Numbered from the stretch's first letter, positions 34,456-44,036 are shown. The stretch is 63,475 bases of DNA from JBBSZK01 sp964428325 (GCA_964428325.1 CAYRXU010000003.1:1-63475); one strand, 5' to 3'. Notes: generated from the letters alone by a model not told the origin. Program-made: numbers and translations.

Positions 34456-34470
34456 GACTATGCAGTCAAC

Positions 34471-35970
34471 TTACCTTATTTCGTACAGTATAAGTGCTGC
34501 TTGAGTTTGTCCTTGAGCTAGAGGGTATGCCATGACTGGATTCAATCTGGCCTGATTGTCTGTGAGCCATTGAGAAACCCATTGAGGATGTGGTTCAAAC
34601 ACAGAGACCATGAGGTATTTCGGATGATGTTCCTCAATGAAAGAATTAAGGTATGTTGCATTCCAACTTGAGTAGCTGTAGACTTGGCGTTCGGAGTAAG
34701 CTACTGTTTGGGTATAGGATATGCTAAGCACGCGGTCTGTTGGCTGCGAATTCTGCTTGATCCAAAGTGAAGCTTCTCTCACAGGACCGTAAGATGGAGC
34801 CTTAAGCTCGGCAAGAGTAACGGCATGTGATATCTGGACGTAGAATAGGATAGCAAATAACAAGATGGTGCAGATAGCTGGCAAGTGCTTCTGAATTCCT
34901 GCAAGTTTGGAAGTTATAGCTTCCACCGCGCGGGCTGCAAAGTAGAAGATAAATGGTACGAAAAGGAATACCCATCTGTCTTCAATCACTCCTTGGATGT
35001 AGAAAAGATAGAAGGCTGCAGTTGCTGCAAGTATGAGCGCACAGAATATGGAGGCGTCAAGACGGTTTTGCTTTTCTTTGATTATTCGGTCTGCTGAGAG
35101 AACTACACGCCAGCCTTCAATTGCAAGACCCGCGAGGAAGAGAAGGAAGAAGAGTACATGCGGGAAGAGGTAAAAGTACGTGAATGACTGCCAGCCTAAT
35201 GCCCGCTCGTCCACACCACGACCTTCGATATAGGATGGAGCGAATGCGAGAGGATTGCCAAACAGAGCATATTGCCATATGACGAAAGGTATCAGTGCGA
35301 TAGCGAATGCGGCAACAGCGATCCAGTAATGTTTGTTAGTGAATGCTTTCCATCCATCCTTCCAGAGTGCGAATACAGCGAGTGCAACTGGCACAAGGAG
35401 GGCAGAGATTTTGAAGTAGAATCCAAGTGCTGCAAAGATTCCTCCGAAAATAGCATAGCGCATACTAGGTTGTGGCGATTTGAAGAGCATCCAGAAAGCG
35501 TATATCGCCAGGAGCTGGAAAAGTACAGACAGAAAGTCGGGCTGGAATCGTGCAGTCCAGAATAAGTAGGTCCAGACGACTGCAGTGCCTGCTGCCGCAC
35601 CGAGGGCAACTTTCTCACTGAACATATTCTTGCCAAGCATGTACACCACAGCTACTATGAGCGTTGATGGAATGACTACGAGCAGAAACTGTGCAGTAGC
35701 CTCAGAGAGACCTATTTGCAAGATAAATGCAGCTAAGAGTTGAAACAATGGGGGACGTTGTGGGTTAAGATCGTAGGGAACATTGAAAGCCCAGTGTTTG
35801 GCAGTAGCCATATATTCTGCCTCGTCCCACCACATGGCCTGGCCTTGCGTTATATTGAATAGGTAGATTCGGATTATGATGGAGAAAATAAGAAGTGCTA
35901 CGAAAGCTAAGTTGTACTTATTGCCCAACCACTTTTTCACTTTTGCCTTTCGCTGAGAAGCATCTGTCAC
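34471..35970 (-). CDS. GT39-type membrane glycosyltransferase
   Basis: 499 residues with about 10 membrane helices. First outer loop AMWWDEAEYMATAKHWAF carries the Asp-Glu pair of PMT/ArnT-like enzymes, then NPQRPPLFQLLAAFILQIG. A short C-terminal outer domain follows (residues about 410-499). Shorter than the paralogue at 27202. It probably adds a sugar from a polyprenyl-phosphate donor on the outer face. It follows the deacetylase gene by 24 nt. Confidence 0.88.
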   Translation of the reverse strand: MTDASQRKAKVKKWLGNKYNLAFVALLIFSIIIRIYLFNITQGQAMWWDEAEYMATAKHWAFNVPYDLNPQRPPLFQLLAAFILQIGLSEATAQFLLVVIPSTLIVAVVYMLGKNMFSEKVALGAAAGTAVVWTYLFWTARFQPDFLSVLFQLLAIYAFWMLFKSPQPSMRYAIFGGIFAALGFYFKISALLVPVALAVFALWKDGWKAFTNKHYWIAVAAFAIALIPFVIWQYALFGNPLAFAPSYIEGRGVDERALGWQSFTYFYLFPHVLFFLLFLAGLAIEGWRVVLSADRIIKEKQNRLDASIFCALILAATAAFYLFYIQGVIEDRWVFLFVPFIFYFAARAVEAITSKLAGIQKHLPAICTILLFAILFYVQISHAVTLAELKAPSYGPVREASLWIKQNSQPTDRVLSISYTQTVAYSERQVYSYSSWNATYLNSFIEEHHPKYLMVSVFEPHPQWVSQWLTDNQARLNPVMAYPLAQGQTQAALILYEIR

Positions 35971-35994
35971 GCCAACTGAAGAAAAAACGAGTTT

Positions 35995-36747
35995 TTATTT
36001 GTTGTTATGACGTGAAACAATAGACATGATGTATTCCAAGTTTTTTAGGAAACGGGTGTGTGAAAAGGCCTTGTCTATTCTGCTGTTGTTCAGCTTGATG
36101 AAGTCCCATGAATGTGCGTAGAAAATGGGCCATTGGTGCGTCGCAACGATCATGGAGACATATAGCTTCAAAAGAGGCCTTGGTAATACGCGCAAGACAA
36201 GCGAGACAAATGGCAGCAGCAAAGATGAAGGGGGAATTTCCCAGAGATTTTTTCTGATTAAGTAAGGATTACGGCGAGAGAGGAAACTCCTTGCCCAGAG
36301 CCCTCTTTTGTGCGGAAAGAAAAAGAACTGGAGAAGATTGAGAGGAGTCATGCTTGAGTCGTAGTGGATTCCATATTTCTCTAGAAGATCGAGGGTTTCT
36401 TCATCAATGCTATGTTGCGGGGCCCTGAATCCTTTCGGAGCTGCTCCGACGTGTTTCTTGAAAAGCCGAATGGACTCTGAAAGCTCGTACTTTTTCTCGG
36501 AGAGAGTCATCTCATCAAAACGGTTATGTGTAAGGCCATGGAGCGATATTTCCCATCCTTTATTGTGCCAGCGTTTGAACAAAGAAGGGTATCGCACGAT
36601 GCAATCTGTTGTAACAAAAAGAATTGGCTTTATTGAGAATCGATCGCACAATACTTCAAATTTTTTGAGACCTTCTGTGACTCCCTTGTATGTTGAACCG
36701 TATAAATCTGGCTCTACATCAATCGTGAAAACTACTTGCTTGGCCAT
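35995..36747 (-). CDS. polysaccharide deacetylase (NodB family)
   Basis: 250 residues. Motif 1 FTIDVEPD (residues 7-14), motif 2 SLHGLTHNRFDEMT (metal histidines His-x-x-x-His near residue 69), and GFRAPQHSIDEETLDLLEKY near residue 106 are NodB features. The C-terminal 100 residues differ from bacterial enzymes and include a hydrophobic segment. It removes acetyl groups from an N-acetyl sugar of the glycan. First in a two-gene unit with the GT39 enzyme; TATA box at 36769-36776 (minus). Confidence 0.9.
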   Translation of the reverse strand: MAKQVVFTIDVEPDLYGSTYKGVTEGLKKFEVLCDRFSIKPILFVTTDCIVRYPSLFKRWHNKGWEISLHGLTHNRFDEMTLSEKKYELSESIRLFKKHVGAAPKGFRAPQHSIDEETLDLLEKYGIHYDSSMTPLNLLQFFFFPHKRGLWARSFLSRRNPYLIRKNLWEIPPSSLLLPFVSLVLRVLPRPLLKLYVSMIVATHQWPIFYAHSWDFIKLNNSRIDKAFSHTRFLKNLEYIMSIVSRHNNK

Positions 36748-36768
36748 AGGTACATAGAAAGAAAGCCG

Positions 36769-36776
36769 TTTTTATA
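36769..36776 (-). promoter_or_regulatory. TATA box of the deacetylase operon
   Basis: TATAAAAA on the minus strand, 21 nt before the ATG at 36747. Confidence 0.6.
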
Positions 36777-36802
36777 CTTAAGGAAAGAGGCATAGTGATA
36801 TT

Positions 36803-36810
36803 TTTATAAA
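36803..36810 (+). promoter_or_regulatory. TATA box of the DegT operon
   Basis: TTTATAAA followed by 21 nt before the ATG at 36832. Confidence 0.65.
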
Positions 36811-36831
36811 CCATTAATCTGGTCATTTTGT

Positions 36832-38034
36832 ATGAATCTTGGTTTTAAGCTTTCGGCCCTTTGGAGACGGGCGCACAAGCTCTTTTTCATCGACAAAAGT
36901 GATTGGGAACTTCTGGGAAGAGATAGAACCAGAGAGCAGATCATTAATGAAATAGAAGGGGCGGCACGTATTCAGTTTGGAGCGAAACATGCGATTATGG
37001 TAAGCTCCGGAAGAGCAGGTATAGAACTGATCATGCAGGCACAAGGCATGAAAAAGCAAGATGCACTTGTAACACAGGCATTTGCATGCTATGATGTTAT
37101 GCGAATGATCTCACACTCAATGAAAGTAGATTATTGCGATGTTGCTGAAGGGGATTTCAACTTCTCTGAGAACGAGCTTAGCAAGACCATGTCAAGAAAT
37201 ACCAAAATGGTTATGCCACTAAGCCTCTATGGGTTTGCTTCCCCTATGGAAAAATTGAGAAAGATATGCAAAGCTAAGAAAATATTTCTGCTTGAGGATG
37301 CTGCGCATGCATGGGGAGCCATGTCTGGTGGCAAGAAGATAGGGACGTTTGGTGATGCCGCAGTTTTCAGCTTTGCTAAAAGTTTCGCCTGCGCTAGTGG
37401 AGGACTTGTTCTCACGAATGATAATATTCTTGCGAATAAAATAAGGAATGCGCGCGATAGTTATGAGGTCATGGGGAACTACGGCCTAACTTCCATATTC
37501 GGCAAGCTTGCTGTCCTCTCTTTTGCAAATATGCGCAAACTACAGTATTTCTTTCCATTGGGGTGGATTTTCTTTGAACTGCACGCGCATAAGTCGCTAA
37601 GAGGAGAGAATGAACATAAAAGGCAACTTGATACGTTTGAACTCTCTCTGTGTCTGAGTCAGATGAAGAAGTCTGCATCGATCGTCAAGCACTACCGACA
37701 GAGTTACGTAAAGTTCTATGATATGATGAAGGGCGTTAGAGGAGTTGAGACTTTCCCACTAAGCTCCGGAGAGAGTGCCTTGCGTTTTCCGCTCTTGTTT
37801 GATAAAGAGCTTGACATTGCTGCGTTTTTGAGACATCTCTACAGTTACGGGTCCTTCGAGCCAAGCCTTAATTATTTCAAAGAGTACAAACACGCGTTGA
37901 AGATTGCGCCCAAGAGTCTTCCTCGTTCCGATAAACTAAGTCGCAGACTTGCAGTGGTGGCTCTCGACAATATGCACGGCAAGGATTTACAACAACTCAA
38001 GGAGGCAGTAGTCAGTTACTTGAACAGAAAGTGA
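36832..38034 (+). CDS. DegT/DnrJ/EryC1/StrS-family sugar aminotransferase
   Basis: 400 residues. VSSGRAGIELIMQAQGM near residue 58 is the PLP-phosphate region; LLEDAAHAWGAMSGGKKIG holds the Asp that contacts the PLP nitrogen; VFSFAKSFACASGGLVLTND contains the probable Schiff-base Lys. Fold type I sugar aminotransferases convert a keto sugar to an amino sugar. The lysine loop is a little unlike the usual SSKNLTTGEGG, so some members may act as non-catalytic or dehydrating enzymes. Overlaps the next GT2 gene. Confidence 0.88.
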   Translation: MNLGFKLSALWRRAHKLFFIDKSDWELLGRDRTREQIINEIEGAARIQFGAKHAIMVSSGRAGIELIMQAQGMKKQDALVTQAFACYDVMRMISHSMKVDYCDVAEGDFNFSENELSKTMSRNTKMVMPLSLYGFASPMEKLRKICKAKKIFLLEDAAHAWGAMSGGKKIGTFGDAAVFSFAKSFACASGGLVLTNDNILANKIRNARDSYEVMGNYGLTSIFGKLAVLSFANMRKLQYFFPLGWIFFELHAHKSLRGENEHKRQLDTFELSLCLSQMKKSASIVKHYRQSYVKFYDMMKGVRGVETFPLSSGESALRFPLLFDKELDIAAFLRHLYSYGSFEPSLNYFKEYKHALKIAPKSLPRSDKLSRRLAVVALDNMHGKDLQQLKEAVVSYLNRK

Positions 38035-39011
38035 AGAACCCTACAAGCTCAATAGTTATCCCGACTTATAATCGTCCTGACAGCCTCTGGCTTACGTTGG
38101 ATGGCTTGTTCAAACAAACCATAGTGCCAAGCGAGATAATTCTTGTAGACGATAGCACCAATGATTTGACCGAGAAGAAAATAGTTGAGTGGAGAAAGAA
38201 GGCACGAGGCATACCAATTGTTTACATTAAGAAAGATCCCAACAAGAGAGGAACCACTTTCTCGCGTAACATTGGAATTGAGAAAGCAAAAGGAGATTAC
38301 ATCTTCTTCCTTGATGATGACATAACTGTCCATAAGGATTACATTGAAAGTACATTTGATTTCTTCAGGGCAAACCCGCAGGCAAACGCAGTGCAGTGGT
38401 TTGCTTACAGCGATCATGATGTGAAATATGATTATGGCAAGCTGAAGAATTTCTTCATGAAATTATTTCATCTTGGATATTATGCTAAAGATGTGTCGAT
38501 TGTGTTGCCTTCTATGGCGAGCGTCATTCCACATCCCCTTAGCAGAGATATACCGACTCAATACATGGGTGCTGGCACGTCTGTCATAAAGCGAAGTGCC
38601 CTGAAGGGAGTGCGATTTGATGAAAAGCTTACTGGTTACGCGCTACAGGAAGACCTTGACTTTTCGTATCAGCTCCACAAAAAGAGTGGCAGCCTGTATC
38701 TTTTGAAGGATCGAAAGCTCCATCATGCATATTCTCTGACTGCACGCATGGACCTCAAGAAGATTATGTATACGAAGTTTGTCTATCTCGCTTATATCTT
38801 CAAGAAGAACATACCTCAGACGCTGTTCAACCTGTCGCTCTTCTGGGTAAGTATGTTAGGACGTATTCTCTTGCGAGTAGCCAACTTGTATGTTCATCCT
38901 TCACAAAGGACACTTGAGGAAGCACGGTTCTCAATCCAGGCCATATTCTCCGTTGCACTTCACTTCAGAGAGCTTTCTAGAAATCCAAATTATTTCAAGA
39001 CGTCAGCGTAA
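38031..39011 (+). CDS. GT2 glycosyltransferase
   Basis: 326 residues, GTG start overlapping the DegT stop (GTGA). SIVIPTYNRPDSLWLTLDGL, LVDDSTNDLT, and IFFLDDDITVHKDYIE (DDD metal site near residue 97) are GT2 features. YALQEDLDFSYQL near residue 205 is the acceptor/catalytic acid region. Closely related in layout to the gene at 40983. Its 3' end overlaps the convergent GT4 gene by 22 nt. Confidence 0.9.
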   Translation: MKNPTSSIVIPTYNRPDSLWLTLDGLFKQTIVPSEIILVDDSTNDLTEKKIVEWRKKARGIPIVYIKKDPNKRGTTFSRNIGIEKAKGDYIFFLDDDITVHKDYIESTFDFFRANPQANAVQWFAYSDHDVKYDYGKLKNFFMKLFHLGYYAKDVSIVLPSMASVIPHPLSRDIPTQYMGAGTSVIKRSALKGVRFDEKLTGYALQEDLDFSYQLHKKSGSLYLLKDRKLHHAYSLTARMDLKKIMYTKFVYLAYIFKKNIPQTLFNLSLFWVSMLGRILLRVANLYVHPSQRTLEEARFSIQAIFSVALHFRELSRNPNYFKTSA

Positions 39012-40033
39012 AGATGCTCTAGCTGTGAAGCAATTGACTTCCAGTCATATTTTTTCGCGATAATTAATCCGGATTTGCCTTTTGCATTTACTATTTCAGA
39101 GTTTGCAAACGCGTAAACCATCTTATCAGCAATATCCTTGACATCCTTGGCCTTTGTGAAGAAGACTTCCTTATCCGACACAACTGACTTGAAAGCAGGA
39201 ATATCAGAGACAAGAACAGGGCGCCCACTCGCAAGCGATTCAAATAATGTTAGAGGGAGACCTTCCCAAAGACTTGGTAAGGCCACTAGATAAGAAGATT
39301 TCAGCATATGTGCAATTGCTTGCCTGTCTGAAACATATCCCTTCCAGATTATGTTTTGGTTTGGGAATTGTTTCTGCAGCTGTTCGGCATAGGCGTTTAT
39401 CTTACCAATGAGTACAAGTTTTACATCTGGTTGTTTCTTTGAGAATGTGTCGAATGCCTTCAGGAGATAGATTATACCTTTCTGTTCATGGATACGCCCA
39501 ATGAAGGTTATCTTCTTCTCTACGCTTGCAGATGTAGCCTGGTAGAGTGAGACGTTGACACCATTTGGCATATAATGCACATTATCGAAGTGCTTCTCAA
39601 GTAATTTCTCATCTGCCTTACTTACTGCAATAAGTTGATCTGCAAAACTCAAACATCCCCGGAAGATCGGCCAGAGAAGTGGAGAATCGTGGAATTTGAA
39701 TCCCTTGAGACCGTGCACAGTTATTACAAGTTTATAACGCAGCGAGAGTAGCGGTGCCAAAACATAAAGCAGATTCTCATGGATGTGGATAACACGATAT
39801 CTTGGGCTCGGCGTGCATATCAAAATGATTGAATAACAGAATGAAGCTATAAGGAAAAGCAGGTTACGCCAAAGGTGTGGGCTTGCTGGGAGCGCGACTG
39901 TTGTCTTCTTCTTGCATATTGAGCCTTTTTGCGTAAAGACATCTGCGTTTGGAATGCGGGAGGATAGCTCATAGATATGCTGCTCGCTGCCACCTTCTAA
40001 GGGAGGAGTTAAACCCATCATTAAGATTTTCAT
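38990..40033 (-). CDS. GT4 glycosyltransferase
   Basis: 347 residues from the ATG at 40033, which overlaps the upstream stop (ATGA). N-terminal MKILMMGLTPPLEGGSEQHI is the acceptor-side glycine loop of GT4 enzymes. The C-terminal half has ITFIGRIHEQKGIIYLLKAF and LPSLWEGLPLTLFESLASGR with the EX7E-type motif. A retaining cytoplasmic transferase. Second gene of a pair with the FemAB-like gene. Confidence 0.92.
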   Translation of the reverse strand: MKILMMGLTPPLEGGSEQHIYELSSRIPNADVFTQKGSICKKKTTVALPASPHLWRNLLFLIASFCYSIILICTPSPRYRVIHIHENLLYVLAPLLSLRYKLVITVHGLKGFKFHDSPLLWPIFRGCLSFADQLIAVSKADEKLLEKHFDNVHYMPNGVNVSLYQATSASVEKKITFIGRIHEQKGIIYLLKAFDTFSKKQPDVKLVLIGKINAYAEQLQKQFPNQNIIWKGYVSDRQAIAHMLKSSYLVALPSLWEGLPLTLFESLASGRPVLVSDIPAFKSVVSDKEVFFTKAKDVKDIADKMVYAFANSEIVNAKGKSGLIIAKKYDWKSIASQLEHLYADVLK

Positions 40034-40923
40034 TCTTTGCGATACCATGTTCTCATGAACCTGAAGAGCGAAAGTACACGCCTCATGCGCGGATATGAAG
40101 ATGATGTTGCAAGAAGAACTTGCTCGGCGATACTACCTCCGAACCTTTCCTTGAATTGGTTTATTGCTTGCATTTTCTCACCTTTCTTTGATTCAGAGTC
40201 GTAGCCCCCTAGATCGAAGGTGCTGTATCCCTCTCGCTTTGCAAACTTGATAAGGTTCCAGTAGAGGAACGGCATTGCTTGTAGTTTCAGTCCTTCTTCT
40301 GAAGCAGATGTGAGATCAAGAATCGCATAGTTGTAAGATTTGTCCAACAGAACAAGAGCTCCTGCAACAATCTTGTCGTCTTTTGTAACAATGAAAAGCC
40401 GTGAAACCGATGTGTGGGCAAGGGCCTGAAGAAAGATTTCAGGCTCTGCATGAAATCCTCCCTTGTGTGCTGTTTGCGCATAGAGATTGTAGAAAGCATT
40501 CACTTCTGCAGAGGTTTTTGGTTCTCGGAACTCAAGACCATTCCTCTCTGCAGTCTTTATTCCCCAACGAATTGATTTTTTTTCTAAATTGGACCATAGT
40601 GCGTCCTCTTTTTGTGAGAGATCAAGAAGGATAGTATGGTTTGTAACTTTTGTGAGATCCAATTCGTCAAATTTCGAGCCATCAAGAACTACAGGTGCAA
40701 TAAGGCCGTACCAGTAGTTCTCTGCGATCTTCTTGAAAGCAGTAACATCTTGAAGAGAGGGCGTACCACGCGCTTCAAGGATTCGCCTTTTACCAACTAA
40801 TGGCAAAGTTATAGTGCGTTCAAAGGCAAAGAAACGTGGCGTTACGGAGATTATACGTTCACCTTTAGTTTCCAAGGCGCGCCTATATTCGGGAGCCTGA
40901 TAAACACTATTTCGCGTGCCCAT
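40030..40923 (-). CDS. FemAB/GNAT-like acyltransferase
   Basis: 297 residues. Two GNAT-type halves: the second has VNAFYNLYAQTAHKGGFHAE and DDKIVAGALVLLDKSYNYAI with LYWNLIKFAKREGYSTFDLGG near residue 225, the pattern of FemX/FemAB-like 'lipid II:glycine glycyltransferase' proteins. In bacteria these add amino acids from aminoacyl-tRNA to peptidoglycan. No peptidoglycan genes are seen here, so the likely substrate is an amino group on the surface glycan. TATA-like element at 40945-40952 (minus), 21 nt upstream. Confidence 0.85.
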   Translation of the reverse strand: MGTRNSVYQAPEYRRALETKGERIISVTPRFFAFERTITLPLVGKRRILEARGTPSLQDVTAFKKIAENYWYGLIAPVVLDGSKFDELDLTKVTNHTILLDLSQKEDALWSNLEKKSIRWGIKTAERNGLEFREPKTSAEVNAFYNLYAQTAHKGGFHAEPEIFLQALAHTSVSRLFIVTKDDKIVAGALVLLDKSYNYAILDLTSASEEGLKLQAMPFLYWNLIKFAKREGYSTFDLGGYDSESKKGEKMQAINQFKERFGGSIAEQVLLATSSSYPRMRRVLSLFRFMRTWYRKE

Positions 40924-40954
40924 AGAGGTAATGTCCGGAAAAGCCTTATATACT

Positions 40955-40962
40955 TTTTTAAA
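40955..40962 (+). promoter_or_regulatory. TATA box of the 40983 gene
   Basis: TTTTTAAA with 20 nt before the ATG at 40983. It favours 40983 over an in-frame TTG at 40968. Confidence 0.6.
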
Positions 40963-40982
40963 CCGCCTTGTTAACTAGAGAT

Positions 40983-41969
40983 ATGGCCCTCACAGCAGAT
41001 AATATTTCAGTCGTTATCCCTACATACAATCGCCATGAAGAGCTCAGGATAACACTCAAGGCATTGACAAGTCTCAAGGTCCAGCCAGGAGAGATTATTG
41101 TTGTTGACCAGAGCAAGAATGATGAGAGCAAGAAGGTTGCTGCAAGCTTTAATTCTAAGCGCATCAAATATGTTTTCTCAGATGTTCCTGCCATTACCCG
41201 CTCGCGTAATATCGGAGTTAAGTCAAGTGGAAAGAAGTGCAAGGTCATCTGTTTTATTGATGATGATGTAACTGTGCTTGAAGGTTATTTTGAGGCGCTT
41301 CTGGAGATATACAATGCGAATCCTTCGTGTAAGGGTGTTGCTGGATTTGTGCCGTATGAAGAAGGCCTTAAGGAAGATAATCTTTTTGAGCGACTTGCGC
41401 GACGTGCTTTCTTTCTTGGGGGAAGATGGGAGAAAACACGATCTGCGATCCTATCTGCTTATGGGAACATGTATCCTATGTGGATTAATGACGTCTGCCC
41501 TGCACAATGGTTCCCAGGAGACAATATGACTTATCGTAGGGAGGTTTTCGAGAAACAATGGTTTGATGAGAACCTTCTGGGCTATACACTTGCGGAAGAT
41601 ATAGACTTTGGTTATAGATTATCACAGAGATATCCAAATTCGCTTTTCATAACTCCTCGCGCAAAGATCATCCATAGGTTTTCACTGTCAACACGGCGCG
41701 ATCATGAGCGAATGAGTTACATCAACCAAATAGACCATTTCTACTTCAACTTCAAGAATATGAACCGAACTGCATGGCAAAAGATCGTTTTTCTATGGTC
41801 TCTCATAGGCATAAGCTTCATCCGTGTTGCGCGTTTGCTTATGACACGCAATCGTGAAGATGTGCTTAAATTCAAGTTTTTCTTCATTTCCCTCTGGTAT
41901 TGCCTGACGCACCTGAATGCAATACGAAGAGGCAGAGTACGCGACTTCAAACTTAGCACGCAACAATAA
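40983..41969 (+). CDS. GT2 glycosyltransferase
   Basis: 328 residues. ISVVIPTYNRHEELRITLKA, IIVVDQSKNDESKK, CFIDDDVTVLEGYFE (metal site near residue 89) and FPGDNMTYRREVFEKQWFDE with YTLAEDIDFGYRLSQR are typical. Similar architecture to the 38031 gene, so an internal paralogue of the locus. Probably peripheral at the membrane through a hydrophobic C-terminal segment. Confidence 0.9.
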   Translation: MALTADNISVVIPTYNRHEELRITLKALTSLKVQPGEIIVVDQSKNDESKKVAASFNSKRIKYVFSDVPAITRSRNIGVKSSGKKCKVICFIDDDVTVLEGYFEALLEIYNANPSCKGVAGFVPYEEGLKEDNLFERLARRAFFLGGRWEKTRSAILSAYGNMYPMWINDVCPAQWFPGDNMTYRREVFEKQWFDENLLGYTLAEDIDFGYRLSQRYPNSLFITPRAKIIHRFSLSTRRDHERMSYINQIDHFYFNFKNMNRTAWQKIVFLWSLIGISFIRVARLLMTRNREDVLKFKFFFISLWYCLTHLNAIRRGRVRDFKLSTQQ

Positions 41970-41971
41970 GG

Positions 41972-41979
41972 CTTATAAG
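41972..41979 (+). promoter_or_regulatory. TATA box of the carbamoyltransferase
   Basis: CTTATAAG followed by exactly 21 nt before the ATG at 42001. Confidence 0.65.
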
Positions 41980-42000
41980 TCCACCCTCCAGAGTTTTTCT

Positions 42001-43746
42001 ATGTACGTTTTAGGCCTTAATCTAGGACACGCAGCCACAGCATGCCTGTCGCGTGATGGAGAGATAATCGGATGTGTAAGTGAAGAGCGATTCTCGCGAA
42101 TAAAGAATCATTCGGGCGTTCCTCACAAATCGATCGCGTATTTGCTCGCGGATGCAGGCATATCCTTTAGAGATATTGATCTTGTTGTGCTTGATGACCA
42201 TTACGGAATTGACCGAGACCCTCGTTTCGGAAAGAGATTTTTGGAAGCTTATACAGAGAAACCTTTCTCGAACAAGGTTCTTTCTTATGTGGGTTACAAG
42301 TTTCCAAAAATGTTCGCCCAATACGAATCAATGAAAGAACCATTTGTTCTTGACAAGAAGAGAAGACGTGTTGAACATGTCAGAAGCGAGCTTGCTCGGA
42401 TGTTTGACTATCCTGCTTCAAAGATCATTTTCATCGACCATCATCTTGCGCATGCATTCTCGACCTGCTTCAATGCGAGCAAGAATAAGAGAACACTCGT
42501 ATTCACTCTTGACGGCGAAGGAAGCGGTTTGTGTGCAACTGTTAATATTTGGGATGGAATGAATATGAAGACTATCGCCCGGACTCCAAAGTCTGCCTCT
42601 CTCGGTTATTTGTACTCTGTGGTAACCATGATGCTCGGTATGAAACCTCTAGAGCATGAGTTCAAGGTTATGGGCTTGGCCCCCTACGCCAAAGAGCACA
42701 ATCTCAAGAAGCCATATGACAAGATGAAGCATCTTATTCGAGTCAACAATAATCTTGAGTTTGAATCTGCATTTAACATGCCTTTTGCTGATAATTTCTT
42801 CCAGAGAGAAATGAAGTTCCAGCGTTTTGATAACATGTCTGCTGCCGTGCAAAAGCTTGTTGAAGAGCTTATGTGCGAGTGGATTGTTAAGGGTATTGAG
42901 AAGACGGGCATTTCGGATATTGCTGTGAGTGGCGGAGTTTTCATGAATGTAAAAGCCAATATGAAGATTGCTGCATTGCCTCAGGTTAAGAGCATGTTTA
43001 TCATGCCGAGTTCAGGTGATGAGTCTAATCCTATTGGATGCTGCTTCTATGGGTACCGTGAATTGTGTAAGCGCGAGAATGTTAAGATTGCTGCAAAGCC
43101 ACTTGGGCATCTTTATCTTGGGCCAGAGTATGGTGATGACTATGTTGCTAATCTTATCAAAGAGCGAGACCTTACCAAGAAATATTCTATCCAGAAGGTC
43201 AAGAACATTAATCAGAAGGTTGCTGCATTACTGGCTCAAGGAGAAATTGTTGCACGTTGCACGGGCAAGAGTGAATGGGGAGCACGCGCACTTGGAAACC
43301 GATCTATTCTGGCGAATCCTGCTAAAGGAGATACTATTCGCATACTTAATGAAACTATCAAGGACAGAGATTTCTGGATGCCGTTTACTCCAAGCATGAT
43401 TGACAGTGCGGAAAAATCCTACGTTATCAATCCAAAGAAGATGTCTGCTTATTACATGGTGCTTACTTTTGATTCGACTAGAAAAGCACAAGAAGAACTT
43501 CCTGCTGCAATGCATCCTTACGATTTCACCGTACGTCCGCAGATTGTCACGAAGGCTCACAACAAAGATTATTATGAGATTATTCAAACGTTCAGCAAGC
43601 TCACGGGCACAGGAGCTCTTCTAAACACGTCATTCAATCTTCATGGCGAGCCAAATGTTCTTACCCCTGAAGATGCTCTCCACACCGTTGAGAATTCTTC
43701 GCTCAAGTATCTCGCTATGGGCAATTATTTGTTTGTTAAGAAGTAG
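42001..43746 (+). CDS. carbamoyltransferase (NodU/CmcH/TobZ family)
   Basis: 581 residues; the start at 42001 is set by the TATA spacing and the family N-terminus VLGLNLGHAATACLSRDG. The N-terminal Kae1-like domain carries IDHHLAHAFSTCF (metal/adenylate histidines, about residues 145-157) and FTLDGEGSG. The C-terminal YrdC-like part includes RCTGKSEWGARALGNRSILA and the ending LNTSFNLHGEPNVLTPEDAL. It transfers carbamoyl from carbamoyl phosphate to a hydroxyl, here probably of a sugar. The family C-terminus is intact; an RHS fragment follows at once. Confidence 0.93.
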   Translation: MYVLGLNLGHAATACLSRDGEIIGCVSEERFSRIKNHSGVPHKSIAYLLADAGISFRDIDLVVLDDHYGIDRDPRFGKRFLEAYTEKPFSNKVLSYVGYKFPKMFAQYESMKEPFVLDKKRRRVEHVRSELARMFDYPASKIIFIDHHLAHAFSTCFNASKNKRTLVFTLDGEGSGLCATVNIWDGMNMKTIARTPKSASLGYLYSVVTMMLGMKPLEHEFKVMGLAPYAKEHNLKKPYDKMKHLIRVNNNLEFESAFNMPFADNFFQREMKFQRFDNMSAAVQKLVEELMCEWIVKGIEKTGISDIAVSGGVFMNVKANMKIAALPQVKSMFIMPSSGDESNPIGCCFYGYRELCKRENVKIAAKPLGHLYLGPEYGDDYVANLIKERDLTKKYSIQKVKNINQKVAALLAQGEIVARCTGKSEWGARALGNRSILANPAKGDTIRILNETIKDRDFWMPFTPSMIDSAEKSYVINPKKMSAYYMVLTFDSTRKAQEELPAAMHPYDFTVRPQIVTKAHNKDYYEIIQTFSKLTGTGALLNTSFNLHGEPNVLTPEDALHTVENSSLKYLAMGNYLFVKK

Positions 43747-43747
43747 C

Positions 43748-43995
43748 AAGTTCTACCTGCCCTTCGGGGAAGTCTACCAAGGCAGCGAGACTTCACGCTA
43801 CTTGTACACTGGCAAAGAATTAGACCGCGATGCTGATTTCTATTACTATGGAGCTCGCTACTACCAAGATGATTTTATGCATTTCTTGCAGCCGTCCCGC
43901 AACAGAAGAACCTGTAGATGTCAGGAACACGAAATACCACGTTTAGCTATGAAGGAAATCCTGTCCATGGTCCTTCTCGCATTGTGAGCGAGTGA
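43748..43995 (+). pseudogene. fragment of an RHS-repeat protein core
   Basis: Codons 43748-43897 read KFYLPFGEVYQGS, RYLYTGKELDRD, FYYYGARYYQDD and FMHFLQPS, the highly typical end of the RHS/YD core (YTGKE-D---YYYGARYY---RFLQPD). There is no start codon or upstream RHS part: the fragment begins 2 nt after the carbamoyltransferase stop. After LQPS the frame breaks; a possible continuation (FSYEGNPVHGPSRIVSE) is in another frame and ends at 43995. RHS proteins are large secreted toxins with variable tips. This is a remnant, not a working gene. Confidence 0.85.
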
Positions 43996-44007
43996 TGATT
44001 CAGAGCC

Positions 44008-44015
44008 TTTAAATA
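44008..44015 (+). promoter_or_regulatory. TATA box of the 44037 operon
   Basis: TTTAAATA followed by exactly 21 nt before the ATG at 44037, just downstream of the RHS fragment. Confidence 0.65.
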
Positions 44016-44036
44016 GGGAAACCTAGGTGTTATCTT

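Noticed and set aside
43748..43995. Working RHS toxin or immunity gene
   Set aside because: Only about 50 codons of the core remain, without a start, and the frame breaks before any tip domain.
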